A DNA stretch of 64,000 nt, from contig NZ_UUPU01000064.1 in NCBI RefSeq assembly GCF_900591205.1, positions 154,480-218,479 of the forward strand, given 5' to 3'. Position 1 is the first letter of the stretch. The number at the start of each line of letters is the position of its first letter. This DNA comes from Pseudomonas viridiflava (GTDB lineage: Bacteria > Pseudomonadota > Gammaproteobacteria > Pseudomonadales > Pseudomonadaceae). Below the pieces are notes generated by a model. The model was not told where the DNA came from, searched no databases, and saw nothing but the letters and a program-made list of their open reading frames with translations. Positions 24,489 through 33,022 of the stretch are shown piece after piece. A program made the translations under genes and the position numbers.

Positions 24489-25208
24489 TTATTTAGCCTC
24501 CGCTGGTTGCGCGAAAATATCTTGGACTGGTGCTAAGGTTCCTATTACGTCTGTAATTATCGGTTCCAGTCGATCTTTAGCGTCCTGTGAAATATAATTT
24601 AGGTAGCGAGCAGAAAAGGCAAAAACGATTGCTATTCGCATTATCGCGGCTTTATCGTGCCAAGAAAAAAAAGCTTCCTTTTGGAAAGCTATATCAGCAG
24701 GGAGGATCGCATGCGTACCTGCATTTCCGTGAACAAATTCTGAGCACTCACGATACACCGCTTCAGCGATTGCTGAGTATTGTTTACCACAGTCAGAAAA
24801 GCCAGGGTTGAAGGCACGGATAAAGTTGGTGGCAAATACTCCATTTTGCGGATCTTTTAAGCTGTTCCAATTAATATCTTTGGAGTCTTTTGCCCACAGT
24901 CGATAGTCGATTTCATGCGCTGAAAATTGAACTGTTGAAAGCATTAGCTCGAAAAAAAGTCTAAGCCCACCAAATGCGTGTCTATACTGGCCACTTACTA
25001 ATGCGAAAAGAGCAAATTGATATTCTTTAACTGCAGAGTCGAGAACAGCGGCTTCTGGTCGCCCTGAGATGGCCATTTTTATAGCATCGAAATCTAGCAG
25101 ATAATTATGTGAGACTATCAATGCCTCAACTCCATTTGCTCCAACCATCTCTGTCATTACGGTATCCGAATTCCGGAAAAGCCCCCGATAATGCTCAAGT
25201 ACATCCAT
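24489..25208 (-). CDS. HEPN-like helical protein, gene 1 of candidate defence operon
   Basis: 239 residues, almost wholly helical. Near residues 153-160 it has RECSEFVH, an R-x6-H pattern as in HEPN-domain RNases (R-x4-6-H), within a helix ending FVHGN. A preceding segment (QYRHAFGGLRLFFELML) is a typical first HEPN-type helix. I choose the ATG at 25208, behind AAGGAAGAGATC; the frame can extend to a TTG at 25256 with 16 more residues. Coupled to the downstream ATPase. Together they suggest an ATPase-controlled RNA-cutting or similar abortive system, but the fold is an inference from a short motif. Confidence 0.7.
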   Translation of the reverse strand: MDVLEHYRGLFRNSDTVMTEMVGANGVEALIVSHNYLLDFDAIKMAISGRPEAAVLDSAVKEYQFALFALVSGQYRHAFGGLRLFFELMLSTVQFSAHEIDYRLWAKDSKDINWNSLKDPQNGVFATNFIRAFNPGFSDCGKQYSAIAEAVYRECSEFVHGNAGTHAILPADIAFQKEAFFSWHDKAAIMRIAIVFAFSARYLNYISQDAKDRLEPIITDVIGTLAPVQDIFAQPAEAK

Positions 25209-25452
25209 GATCTCTTCCTTGGTCTTGATGAATTTCACACCTCCGTCGATTGTCAACTAATCAAATGAGGATGTCGAGTTGATGATGAAGCTTCGACAGC
25301 TATACCCTGAGCCATCAGGTAATCCTCAAAGAATCTCGGGTGCGTATGGGGCAGTTTTTAGGCATTTAGAACGCTCAGAGCAAGCGAGGCGGGGTGTAAT
25401 CCACTACCCAGGATCGATCTAAGGAGCGTTGAGTCGTAGGGTCACCCGACAG

Positions 25453-25662
25453 TCAGTCAGGCGCGTTGAGGACCGCCAGCGTCAACTTAATAAACTCTTC
25501 GTTCGAGTCGATGGTGTGAAGGGCGCCGCGCACGTTCTCCGCCACATCGGCGGAACCTCTCTGCTCAACCCAGTTGGAGATCTCCATAATTGATGCCTCA
25601 AGGGCTAATTGGTTCTCGTAGAGCTTGAAGAGCAGCGGGGGGAGCAGGTCTGAGTTGGGCAT
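25453..25662 (-). CDS. Small hypothetical protein in prophage cargo region
   Basis: 69-residue helical protein (NSDLLPPLLFKLYENQLALEAS and a second helix near the end). The minus-strand ATG is preceded by AGAGGAACGCCG. It stands alone between the ATPase pair and the restriction-modification genes. Not recognised. Confidence 0.5.
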   Translation of the reverse strand: MPNSDLLPPLLFKLYENQLALEASIMEISNWVEQRGSADVAENVRGALHTIDSNEEFIKLTLAVLNAPD

Positions 25663-26289
25663 CGGCGTTCCTCTGATTGAGTGAATAGGTTAGCAGGTGA
25701 AAGAAATTCGGGGCTGAGGGTTCGGTCGGTAGAGCCGAAGATGGCGCATAAACAGCCAAAGCTTCGCGCTGTTGTAGAATGCGAGTTAGCGTGTCCGATG
25801 GGTGCGAGTAATGGAATGTTGGGGCCTTCAAGGCGTTAGCCAGTTAAAATTTAGGGCGAAATTGGGGCAGAGTCAGGGCCAGCATAGACAGCAGGACGCC
25901 GTGAGCAAAGGATAAAAGCGCAGTATTTTTCAGCTTTAAACGGTATGCAAGGAAGCAAGAAGGGGGGGGCGAATCCCTATTTCTGAATTGGCTTCCCTAT
26001 GTCGCATTCGACCCATAGGTGCGCCTCGCGAAAGGCAGCAATCGGCTAGGAGCTGCCCGTAATGAAAACCTGGTTCCTGCCGATGGTGCTGGTGGTTCAA
26101 AATGAATCCAAACTTTGATGGCAGTTTATTCAATTCGAGTTCATATGCATACATTACCGTCTGCGAAAAAATTAGATATTCAATATCTGTTGTACGCCCA
26201 GTATGCAGTATAGGATATAGGTCTCGGAAATAAATGCAAAGCACTTCAGGATAGTGTAGAATTGCAGCGCACGCAGGCCAGAGGCAAGT
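25663..26289. other. Intergenic region upstream of methyltransferase
   Basis: No convincing gene in 627 bases; the open frames here lack ribosome sites and family features. It contains a perfect palindrome described separately (26174-26188) and AT-rich DNA before the methyltransferase start, with a possible weak promoter (TTGTAC near 26190 and TAGGAT near 26211, spacing 15). Confidence 0.4.
26174..26188. promoter_or_regulatory. Perfect palindrome upstream of R-M genes
   Basis: AGATATT-C-AATATCT, seven-base arms around one C, about 100 bases before the methyltransferase ATG. It is placed to be an operator for self-regulation of the modification gene; no controller gene is evident, so the methyltransferase or a host factor would be the binder. 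Confidence 0.4.
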
Positions 26290-27174
26290 ATGAACAATCC
26301 AATTATTGAAAAAGTTACTCGCGAAACACAATTAAACTTAGATTCATCTACAATCTTTGAAGGTGACGCAGTCACAGTGCTAAGGCGCTTGCCAAGCAAT
26401 AGCGTGCGTTGTGTTGTAACTTCCCCTCCATATTGGGGGCTTCGAGATTATGGTATCGACGATCAAATCGGCCTAGAACTAACTATGCCTCAATTTATCC
26501 AGAAATTAGTTGCGGTATTTGCCGAGGTACGGCGTGTGCTTACTGATGATGGGACATTGTGGATCAACATAGGTGATGGCTATACAAGTGGAAATCGAGG
26601 CTATCGTGCGACGGATAAGAAAAATCCGGCAAGGGCGATGACTGTTAGGCCAGACACTCCCGAAGGCCTGAAACCTAAAGACCTAATGGGTATCCCTTGG
26701 CGCTTGGCGTTCGCTCTCCAGGATGATGGCTGGTATCTACGAACTGACATTATTTGGAATAAGCCGAATGCCATGCCTGAAAGTGTAAAAGACAGGCCGA
26801 CTCGCTCGCACGAGTTCCTTTTCATGTTCAGCAAGTCTGAGAAATATTTTTATAACTCAGATGCGGTTAAACAGGTTGCTGATGGCGGCGGCTTGCGCAA
26901 TTTGAGAACAGTCTGGAGTGTGAACACTAAGCCATACGCGGGTGCTCACTTCGCGACATTCCCTCCTGAACTGGTGCGACCTTGCGTCAAGGCATCGACC
27001 GAGCCGGGTGATTTTGTGCTAGACCCTTTCTTTGGCGCAGGTACGGTTGGTTTAGTCTGCAACGAAGAAGGCAGGAAGTACGCTGGTGTTGAGCTCAATC
27101 CTTCATATGTAGACCTTGCGGTAGATCGGCTCGGAGGAATTTTCCATAACGTAGTAAGGATATCGGCTGCATGA
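26290..27174 (+). CDS. Type II DNA methyltransferase, beta class (likely N4-cytosine)
   Basis: 294-residue modification enzyme. Motif IV TSPPYW (residues 44-49) precedes motif I DPFFGAGT (from about 245), the order of beta-class amino-methyltransferases. SPPY is typical of N4-cytosine enzymes, though adenine methylation cannot be excluded. The start follows CAGAGGCAAGT. Its stop overlaps the endonuclease start (ATGA), so the pair is translationally coupled with modification first. The XcyI-like partner suggests CCCGGG as the site. Confidence 0.9.
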   Translation: MNNPIIEKVTRETQLNLDSSTIFEGDAVTVLRRLPSNSVRCVVTSPPYWGLRDYGIDDQIGLELTMPQFIQKLVAVFAEVRRVLTDDGTLWINIGDGYTSGNRGYRATDKKNPARAMTVRPDTPEGLKPKDLMGIPWRLAFALQDDGWYLRTDIIWNKPNAMPESVKDRPTRSHEFLFMFSKSEKYFYNSDAVKQVADGGGLRNLRTVWSVNTKPYAGAHFATFPPELVRPCVKASTEPGDFVLDPFFGAGTVGLVCNEEGRKYAGVELNPSYVDLAVDRLGGIFHNVVRISAA

Positions 27175-28145
27175 AGAAGGAACTTGCTTTCCCCTTGCCT
27201 GAGCTTCAGGTCTCTTTCTCTTTGAAGCTACAGGAATTTCGAAACGTCTGGCTTCAGGATGCTCTCTTGGAAACGGTATCCGAGTTAGCCGTTCCAGCTA
27301 TTGATACAGAGCTGTCCAAGTACGTACCGGCTAAAGACCTCAAAGCGCTTGCTGCTAGGGGATTAAGAGGGGAACTTGTCTTCGCAGTGCCCGCAATTCT
27401 GCACGCGAACCCGCATCTGCTCGGCTACTACCGCCTTCTCCTTGGCTATAGTCAGAAAGAGTTTTATGGCTCGGAGTTCGGTGTGGCTTCCATGAAATGC
27501 ATGGAAGTTAGCGGACGCCTGAATCCGCGCTCTGTGGTAACAATGGAAGAGCTCTGCGTCGCTCTTTGTCAGGCTGCGTCGCATCTTGTGGGGAACTTAA
27601 AAGCGAAAGATTTGAGCATTGGACTTCTCGATGATCTTACTTTGCTAACTGTTGGGCCACAGATGCGGGGAGGCGTGAACAATAAACTTGGCCAGCAAGG
27701 TATCGTAGACGTTTTTGACGTTATTGAAGAGATCCTTAGGCCTGCAATTATCAACGCCACACGTGGCGCAATTGAAATTAAAAATACGAGCGGCCGGGAT
27801 GTTTGGGTGGAGTTCGCAGCAGATCCGGACATCATCATTCGTGAAGTAATGCCGGACAAATCCTCACGAAGAATCTTGGCAATTGAAGTAAAGAGCGGTA
27901 CGGACGTGTCGAACATTCATAACCGCATTGGCGAAGCTGAGAAAAGCCACCAGAAGGCAAAAAAAGAAGGCTATCGTGAATGCTGGACTGTCGTCAATGT
28001 CTCAAAGTTGGACATTGAAAAAGCGAAGTTAGAGTCTCCTACCACCAATGTCTTCTATGCTCTAAAGGCTCTTCAATTAAGGAAAGGAGCGGTCTATGAA
28101 GATTTCAAACAAAACCTAATCGCGATGGTAGGTATTTCCTCGTAA
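27171..28145 (+). CDS. XcyI-like type II restriction endonuclease
   Basis: 324-residue endonuclease. The block LVFAVPAILHANPHLLGYY followed by LLLGYSQKEFYGSEFG is characteristic of the RE_XcyI family, whose named members cut CCCGGG. The PD-(D/E)XK site is visible as PD (219-220) and EVK (239-241). It immediately follows the methyltransferase with a 4-base overlap. Specificity for CCCGGG is inferred from the family. Expected to restrict incoming phage DNA in the lysogen. Confidence 0.88.
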   Translation: MKKELAFPLPELQVSFSLKLQEFRNVWLQDALLETVSELAVPAIDTELSKYVPAKDLKALAARGLRGELVFAVPAILHANPHLLGYYRLLLGYSQKEFYGSEFGVASMKCMEVSGRLNPRSVVTMEELCVALCQAASHLVGNLKAKDLSIGLLDDLTLLTVGPQMRGGVNNKLGQQGIVDVFDVIEEILRPAIINATRGAIEIKNTSGRDVWVEFAADPDIIIREVMPDKSSRRILAIEVKSGTDVSNIHNRIGEAEKSHQKAKKEGYRECWTVVNVSKLDIEKAKLESPTTNVFYALKALQLRKGAVYEDFKQNLIAMVGISS

Positions 28146-28148
28146 CGT

Positions 28149-28451
28149 TTACTTCCAGTGGGATGGAATAGCCAGTTGATATTTTTTGGCGGCCCTTTCT
28201 AACCCCTGGATAATATGATCATGCTGTACCAGGTCAGCGTCTGTCCACTGCGATCTACGTCCGAGCAGATCTTTCAGCTTCACCAGATCATACATTTTCA
28301 AACTATACAAGTTGGCCCATGTGGCTTCGCCGAATACATTGTAGATAGTGGTGGTGTCATCCCTTTCGCTTGCTATGCGTTGTAACCCTTTCAGAGTTGC
28401 AGCCGCATCATCAGCGTCATCCTTGGTGTCGTAAGTGTTTAGAAGGTGCAT
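28149..28451 (-). CDS. Hypothetical protein, convergent with endonuclease
   Basis: 100 residues, acidic N-terminal half (DTKDDADDAAATLKGL) and a helical C-terminus. It ends 3 bases from the endonuclease stop on the other strand. The ribosome site is weak (CAGAGTTTCT before ATG). Not recognised; the composition is protein-like and no better frame exists here. Confidence 0.45.
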   Translation of the reverse strand: MHLLNTYDTKDDADDAAATLKGLQRIASERDDTTTIYNVFGEATWANLYSLKMYDLVKLKDLLGRRSQWTDADLVQHDHIIQGLERAAKKYQLAIPSHWK

Positions 28452-29036
28452 TAGAAACTCTGACGGTCAATAAGGGATATGATTGTACATATTTTTTGGT
28501 TGTGAAGCCTAACCAATGGGCCTGTGTACCAAAGTGAGCATCAAATATTCGCTTTAGAGGTAATCGCGCGGCGTCTTGCCATGCAAGATTAAACCGGCTG
28601 CCACATTTGACGAATGTATTTCGTAAATCTTTGGCATTTCTGTGGTTTTTGTTCATTCGGCAGGAGGCCGGAGAGGGCAAAAACAGGTCCGAAACTCAAA
28701 ACGCACCCCCCTGCAGAATGCGGCCTGTAGCTTGATCGGTTACCATCGAGTAATGGAACGCCGACGGCCTTCAGGACCTCGGCCCGCGTGAATTTACATA
28801 GGGGTCTTGAAAAACCACGAACGTGAGCACGCTCCTTTGATGGATCTATGTTTTTCAGCCAGATCGATCTGTCCTTCAGTGCAAATTGTCGGGGCCGTGG
28901 GGGGATCAGTGACGTGCCTAAAATAAGTTCCGCAACCCAGCGCAGCCTGCTTGACCTGCCTGGGTTACGCCCGCTTGAAAATAGCGGTTTTGCGGAATTT
29001 ATATTTATCTAAACGGCTGATTTATAAGTAAAATAC
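28452..29036. other. Noncoding prophage end with nested inverted repeats
   Basis: 585 bases without a supported gene. Near the attachment site there are inverted repeats: TTCCGCAA (28928-28935) with TTGCGGAA (28990-28997), and AACCCAG (28934-28940) with CTGGGTT (28960-28966). Such repeats close to an att core may be arm-type binding sites for integrase or excisionase; that is inference. Confidence 0.45.
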
Positions 29037-29037
29037 T

Positions 29038-29086
29038 GTGGATTGCAAATCCGCCTACGCCGGTTCGATTCCGACCTCGGCCTCCA
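29038..29086 (+). other. tRNA-Cys 3' fragment; probable prophage attachment site
   Basis: The sequence from the anticodon arm (GGATTGCAAATCC, anticodon GCA at 29045-29047) through the T arm (CCGGTTCGATTCCG) to the CCTCCA end matches the 3' part of a bacterial tRNA-Cys. No acceptor or D-arm 5' half precedes it, so it is not a full tRNA gene. Tyrosine integrases often target the anticodon-to-3' part of tRNA genes, leaving such a copy at the far end of the prophage. The matching intact tRNA-Cys should lie left of the window next to the integrase. Confidence 0.82.
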
Positions 29087-29093
29087 CTCTTGG

Positions 29094-29126
29094 AAACCCC
29101 GTAGATTAGCGTCTACGGGGTTTTTT
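29094..29126 (+). terminator. Rho-independent terminator after tRNA-Cys
   Basis: Nine-base stem CCCCGTAGA/TCTACGGGG, extended by AAA/TTT, loop TTAGCG, tail of six T residues. It stands 8 bases after the tRNA CCA end, so this side is probably the original host flank of the tRNA gene. Confidence 0.88.
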
Positions 29127-29323
29127 ATTGCTTGTGAAAAAGTACGTGCGTGGCAATGATGTCTCGACATGGCTGCTAAAAATCCATCACTTGTTCAGTA
29201 CGCCAACTTACTGGTTTCGCTCAAAGGTGTACTTCTCCGACGCAAGTTTCCAGTGGATCTCTGTGGGCGATGGAAACATTTTTTGATACAGTGATATCAA
29301 AATGTAATCTCAGGGAGAGGGGC

Positions 29324-30151
29324 ATGTCTGAAAGTCTATTTCATTACACCGATGTAATGGCCGTTAAGTCGATTCTCGAAAAACGCGAGCTTTGGTTGAG
29401 CGATATTCGATTTCTGAATGACTCTCAAGAAATGAATGATGGCGTTAAGTATGTTGTAGATGTCCTAAATGCGGATATACCAGATTTCAACCTGGACGAG
29501 CGTCACACAACCGCTGCAACAGAATATTTGATCGAGACATTTGACGATCATATATCAAAATATATGGATGATGAGCCGACTTTTGTTTGCTCATTCAGCG
29601 AGGCCGGTGATCAGTTAAGTCAGTGGCGTGCCTATGGTGGGTATGCAATAGAATTTGACAAGGTATTTATGGAGGACAAACTCGACTTGTTTCAATGCCT
29701 GTACGATGAAGATAAAAAGAAAAAATATTCAGCTGAAATGGTGCATGATGCAATACATGGTCTTGCGACAGATTTAACTAGCGCTAATGGTGTGTTTAGT
29801 CCGGACTTTATGGGGTATTCTTCGTTATTGGTTCGAACAGCATCCATATTTAAAGATAAGAGTTTTTATGAGGAGCAAGAGGTACGCTGCGCAAAAGATG
29901 TGGCATTGCCCAGTCCGGATTTGAAGTTTAGATCAAGGGGTAATCTTCTGATTCCATACATTGCTGTGAGTTTTCCTTTTGAAGCCGTCAAGGCGATACA
30001 TGTTGGGCCGATGCGTGACCAGGAACTTGCATTTACGTCAATGAGGGCGCTGGTGTCGATGGTTGTAAATAATTATCCGGCCACCCATGATGCTCCTGTT
30101 CCCGATATCAATGTTGTTAGGTCAAGAATTCCATACCGCGCGTCTAGTTAA
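29324..30151 (+). CDS. DUF2971 family protein
   Basis: 275-residue protein. The FHYTD opening, the LWLSDIRFLNDSQEM segment and FVCSFSEAGDQLSQWRAYGGYAIEF are the core motifs of DUF2971, a family frequent in phage-defence neighbourhoods. The biochemical activity is not established by the sequence; the opening His-Tyr strand resembles an ADP-ribosyltransferase H-box, which is only a suggestion. I choose ATG 29324 because of GGGAGAGGGGC just before it; the frame extends upstream to 29270. AT-rich, with an AbiC-like gene downstream. Confidence 0.82.
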   Translation: MSESLFHYTDVMAVKSILEKRELWLSDIRFLNDSQEMNDGVKYVVDVLNADIPDFNLDERHTTAATEYLIETFDDHISKYMDDEPTFVCSFSEAGDQLSQWRAYGGYAIEFDKVFMEDKLDLFQCLYDEDKKKKYSAEMVHDAIHGLATDLTSANGVFSPDFMGYSSLLVRTASIFKDKSFYEEQEVRCAKDVALPSPDLKFRSRGNLLIPYIAVSFPFEAVKAIHVGPMRDQELAFTSMRALVSMVVNNYPATHDAPVPDINVVRSRIPYRASS

Positions 30152-30265
30152 TGCTGTGATAGAAATTGATGGCGGAAGCAAGTAATTCTGAGTACGGCAT
30201 TAATGCATCGGGTAAAGGTTATACCTTTGCTCGCAAAGCATTATGATAGCCGGAGAAGAAATGCC

Positions 30266-30949
30266 ATGGAAGAAAATGCGGATGTGCCTCTCGAGGTGGT
30301 AGGTAAGAAAGGAAGTCGTGAAGACTTTATGTTGGTAGTTTTAATATTTTTTGCTTTCCTGTCATTTACCATTGTGCTGCTCCTGTATAGATGGAAAGTC
30401 GGTTCGGAATTGTCGACAGATTCAGGTGCCTGGTCGGACTTCGGAGGGTATGCGGGTGGCGTTCTTGGGCCGGTTATATCTTTTTTGACTCTGGTCGCTG
30501 TTTTGATAACTATCAAGGTTCAACGGCAGTTTCTAAAGGTTCAAGAGAACGAATTTTCTAAGCTCTATAAGCTTCAGCTTGATACCTTTAAGTCTCAAAT
30601 GGAGCAGGCGCGACAAATGAGTGCTGACAGAGCGCGTTCTCAGCTAGTGGACCGAAAAAGCAGCTTGTTAAAAAATATTGAAAGGTTTGAGGCCCGTACC
30701 GAGCGAGATATTCAAAAACTCGAGTTGACGTTGTCGGAGTCTGAAGCGTCAGTGCGACATTGTGTCAATCAGGAGGCGCACGACAAGGCGAATGATGGAA
30801 TTGCTAATCTCAAGAATAAGATACGTGAGCTTGAAGCTCGAAATATACAGCTTGACGCGTTAATTATTAGTTTTACGCTGACTGAGCACACCAGCCTTAA
30901 TGAGCTGCAAAAGCACTTCCATGATAATATTGTTGTTATTTATTCTTAA
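30266..30949 (+). CDS. Putative abortive infection membrane protein (AbiC-like)
   Basis: 227 residues. Two transmembrane segments (FMLVVLIFFAFLSFTIVLLLY and a second at VLGPVISFLTLVAVLITI) flank a short loop with WSDFGGYAGGVLGP, which matches the pattern of the putative phage abortive infection family putAbiC (DFGxFxGGxLGP). A long basic/acidic coiled coil follows to the C-terminus (about 90-200). The ATG at 30266 follows CGGAGAAGAAATGCC. Membrane-anchored with a cytoplasmic coiled coil; a role in phage response is inferred from the family. Confidence 0.72.
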   Translation: MEENADVPLEVVGKKGSREDFMLVVLIFFAFLSFTIVLLLYRWKVGSELSTDSGAWSDFGGYAGGVLGPVISFLTLVAVLITIKVQRQFLKVQENEFSKLYKLQLDTFKSQMEQARQMSADRARSQLVDRKSSLLKNIERFEARTERDIQKLELTLSESEASVRHCVNQEAHDKANDGIANLKNKIRELEARNIQLDALIISFTLTEHTSLNELQKHFHDNIVVIYS

Positions 30950-31013
30950 GTGTTAAGGTAAAAGTTTTGGTTGTTTGGTGCGTAATTATTTCGAGTGAGG
31001 GGAGGTAGATAGC

Positions 31014-31433
31014 ATGTGCGAAGAATTGGTAAGGGGTGAATTAGAACGTCGGTTTTACGGTTATGCTCTTTCAGAGGTCCGTGTCACGGAGTTTCGAAAT
31101 GGTCGAGGTTGGGTTGATTTTTTATTGGGGCAAAAGTCGTGTTCAGCCGAGTTTTCTCTAGATCAGGGCTCAGTATATATAGTGCGCGGTCCACAGGACG
31201 ACTTTTACAATGAGTATCCGCTTATCAAGCCAAATGTAGATCCAATGTTTGACTTTTCCCCCTGCTGTGAACGAGCTTTTAATTTAACTAAGCACAATGG
31301 CAAGGTGACCAACCTTGCTCTTGTAAAGCGTTGGGAAAGAGAATCGTGGATCGAATTTAGATGTGATAGATGCGGAGCAAGGTTACGTTTTGATCAGGCA
31401 GGCGCACGGGCCCCTTGGAGCAAAATTCTTTAG
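31014..31433 (+). CDS. Hypothetical protein with C-terminal Cys motifs
   Basis: 139 residues. The first half is a mixed alpha/beta domain (FRNGRGWVDFLLGQKSCSAEF). The second has a SPCCERAF stretch and a CDRCGA motif near the C-terminus, which may bind zinc. The ATG at 31014 follows GAGGGGAGGTAGATAGC. Same strand and AT-rich style as the two genes upstream, suggesting a shared acquired unit. Not recognised. Confidence 0.6.
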   Translation: MCEELVRGELERRFYGYALSEVRVTEFRNGRGWVDFLLGQKSCSAEFSLDQGSVYIVRGPQDDFYNEYPLIKPNVDPMFDFSPCCERAFNLTKHNGKVTNLALVKRWERESWIEFRCDRCGARLRFDQAGARAPWSKIL

Positions 31434-31829
31434 GAGTGGTTTTAGTGACACAGTTATCAAATTTATACCCGACGTTTTCCAGCTCGGTCGTAACTGCCAA
31501 AGCCACTGGAAAAGGTGGGTCAGGCGGTCTATAGGCTTCGATTCGTCGCGGTGAGGTTATTCATTGTTAGTATTCAACCGCCAAGAGATGTTGCTTGACG
31601 GTTTTTAGTAATCGAGTTCCGGTTCCCCAGTTACATATGGATTCTGTTCAATACGACCTGCTTAAAAAACGGCACCTATCTTATATACCGCTACAAAGCG
31701 CGGCGAAAACACGCGCTTGCAGTTGGAACTACCTGTTACAGGTCGCGTGATGCACTGACCTTTAACTGCCGGTGCATCAATGTGCTCTCTATTTACCCAC
31801 CTGATACTGGGTACGCAGAACCGAACGCC
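31434..31829. other. Intergenic region closing the AT-rich patch
   Basis: 396 bases without a supported gene. It holds the terminator at 31576-31606; base composition then returns to host style before the SDR gene. Confidence 0.5.
31576..31606 (+). terminator. Rho-independent terminator
   Basis: Interrupted stem AACCG-c-CAAG / CTTG-a-CGGTT with an eight-base loop and a T-rich tail, 140 bases after the CxxC gene. Confidence 0.65.
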
Positions 31830-32591
31830 TCACTTGCCCCCAGTCACATCAAGAAACGTACCGGTCACAAACGAAGCTTCCTCGCCTGCCAGCCACAAAA
31901 TCGCCCGTGCCACTTCTTCGGGTTGTCCGCCTCGGCCCATGGGGATCGACTCTTTTACCCGATCCACTCGCCCTGGTTCGCCGCCGCTGGCGTGCATTTC
32001 GGTGTAGATGTGGCCGGGGCGAATGCAGTTGACGCGTATGCCTTCGCGGGCGACTTCTTTGGACAGGCCGATGGTGAAAGATTCGAGGGCGCCTTTGGAG
32101 GCGGCGTAGTCGACGTATTCGTTCGGGCTGCCGAGCCGGGCGGCGCCGGATGAGACGTTGATCACGCTGCCGCCCTTGCCGTTGTGGCGATGCGACATGC
32201 GTTTGATCGCGTGTTGCGCGCAGAGCATGGGGCCGAGGGCGTTGATCGCGAAGATGCGCTGCATGCGGGCGAAGTCGATGTCTTCGAAGCGCGATTGCGG
32301 CGCGATGATTGCGGCGTTGTTGACCAGTACGTCGATACGGCCAAAGGTTTCATCGACCGCGGCGAACAGTTGAGCGATGTGTTCCGGGTCGGCGCTGTCT
32401 GCACGTACGGCCAACCCTCGGCGACCCAGGGATTGCACGTCGGCAATCACGCCGAGTGCGGCTTGCTCGTTGGCGACGTAACTGATCGCGACATCGTAGC
32501 CTTGTGCAGCCGCAAGCCGTGCGGTGGCCGCACCCACGCCACGGCTGCCGCCGGTGATCAGGATCAGGGGGGCTGGTGAGACGATATCCAT
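31830..32591 (-). CDS. SDR family oxidoreductase
   Basis: 253-residue short-chain dehydrogenase/reductase of classical type. The cofactor loop is TGGSRGVG (residues 13-20), NNAA follows the fourth strand, and the active site has Ser in VINVSSGA and YVDYAASK (Tyr-x3-Lys). The C-terminus FVTGTFLDVTGGK is typical of FabG-like members. Substrate unknown. It faces away from the lipoprotein gene. Confidence 0.9.
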   Translation of the reverse strand: MDIVSPAPLILITGGSRGVGAATARLAAAQGYDVAISYVANEQAALGVIADVQSLGRRGLAVRADSADPEHIAQLFAAVDETFGRIDVLVNNAAIIAPQSRFEDIDFARMQRIFAINALGPMLCAQHAIKRMSHRHNGKGGSVINVSSGAARLGSPNEYVDYAASKGALESFTIGLSKEVAREGIRVNCIRPGHIYTEMHASGGEPGRVDRVKESIPMGRGGQPEEVARAILWLAGEEASFVTGTFLDVTGGK

Positions 32592-32838
32592 GTCGAGAAC
32601 CTTTTAGGGGGGAGGCCCATGGTAGTCGATTTACGGCTCGCCGCTTGCTGAGAGTGTCCGCCCCAGCTCGTGCACCTTATTCGGCGACGAACTGCGCAGC
32701 GACCGCAGCACGAAAAACCGGTTGTAGCGTTAACCTTACAAAACCTACCAACGGGTTACACGATAGTCGTGACGCACTTCAGTTTGCACTGTCATACCCA
32801 ACGAGAAGTTAATCTCGTCAAGTAAGAGAGTGTGGTTA
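32592..32838. other. Divergent intergenic region with hairpin
   Basis: Contains a perfect hairpin ACGAGA/TCTCGT (32801-32818) just upstream of the small lipoprotein start; it may affect that messenger's leader. No gene seen. Confidence 0.35.
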
Positions 32839-33009
32839 TGAAGTTGAATTACCTAACTAAGGCGGCTGTGGTTGTCGCGCTGTTGTCCACCTTGTCCGGC
32901 TGCTGGATGTTTATGCCACCGGGTGGCGGCGGCGGGGGCGGCCCTGGCGGTGGGCATGGTCAAGGTGGCGGTCCTGGCGGCCCAGGCGGCGGTGGCGGCC
33001 AGCGCTGAA
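32839..33009 (+). CDS. Small Gly-rich lipoprotein
   Basis: 56-residue product. The signal peptide (MKLNYLTKAAVVVALLSTL) ends in lipobox LSGC (mature Cys near residue 22). The mature part is WMFMPP followed by an almost pure Gly/Pro tract with single His and Gln. A perfect terminator follows at once, so it is a single-gene unit. Function unknown; small Gly-rich lipoproteins of this kind are seen in Pseudomonas. Confidence 0.75.
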
Positions 33010-33022
33010 GAGTAGCCAAGTG

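Noticed and set aside
25936..26331. Minus-strand frame of 131 residues upstream of the methyltransferase
   Set aside because: No ribosome site, no recognisable pattern, and it overlaps the start of the methyltransferase gene.
28417..28680. Minus-strand frame of 87 residues near the prophage end
   Set aside because: No start signal; overlaps the better-supported 100-residue gene.
29038..29086. Complete tRNA-Cys gene
   Set aside because: The acceptor 5' strand and D arm are absent upstream; only the part from the anticodon arm to CCA is present.
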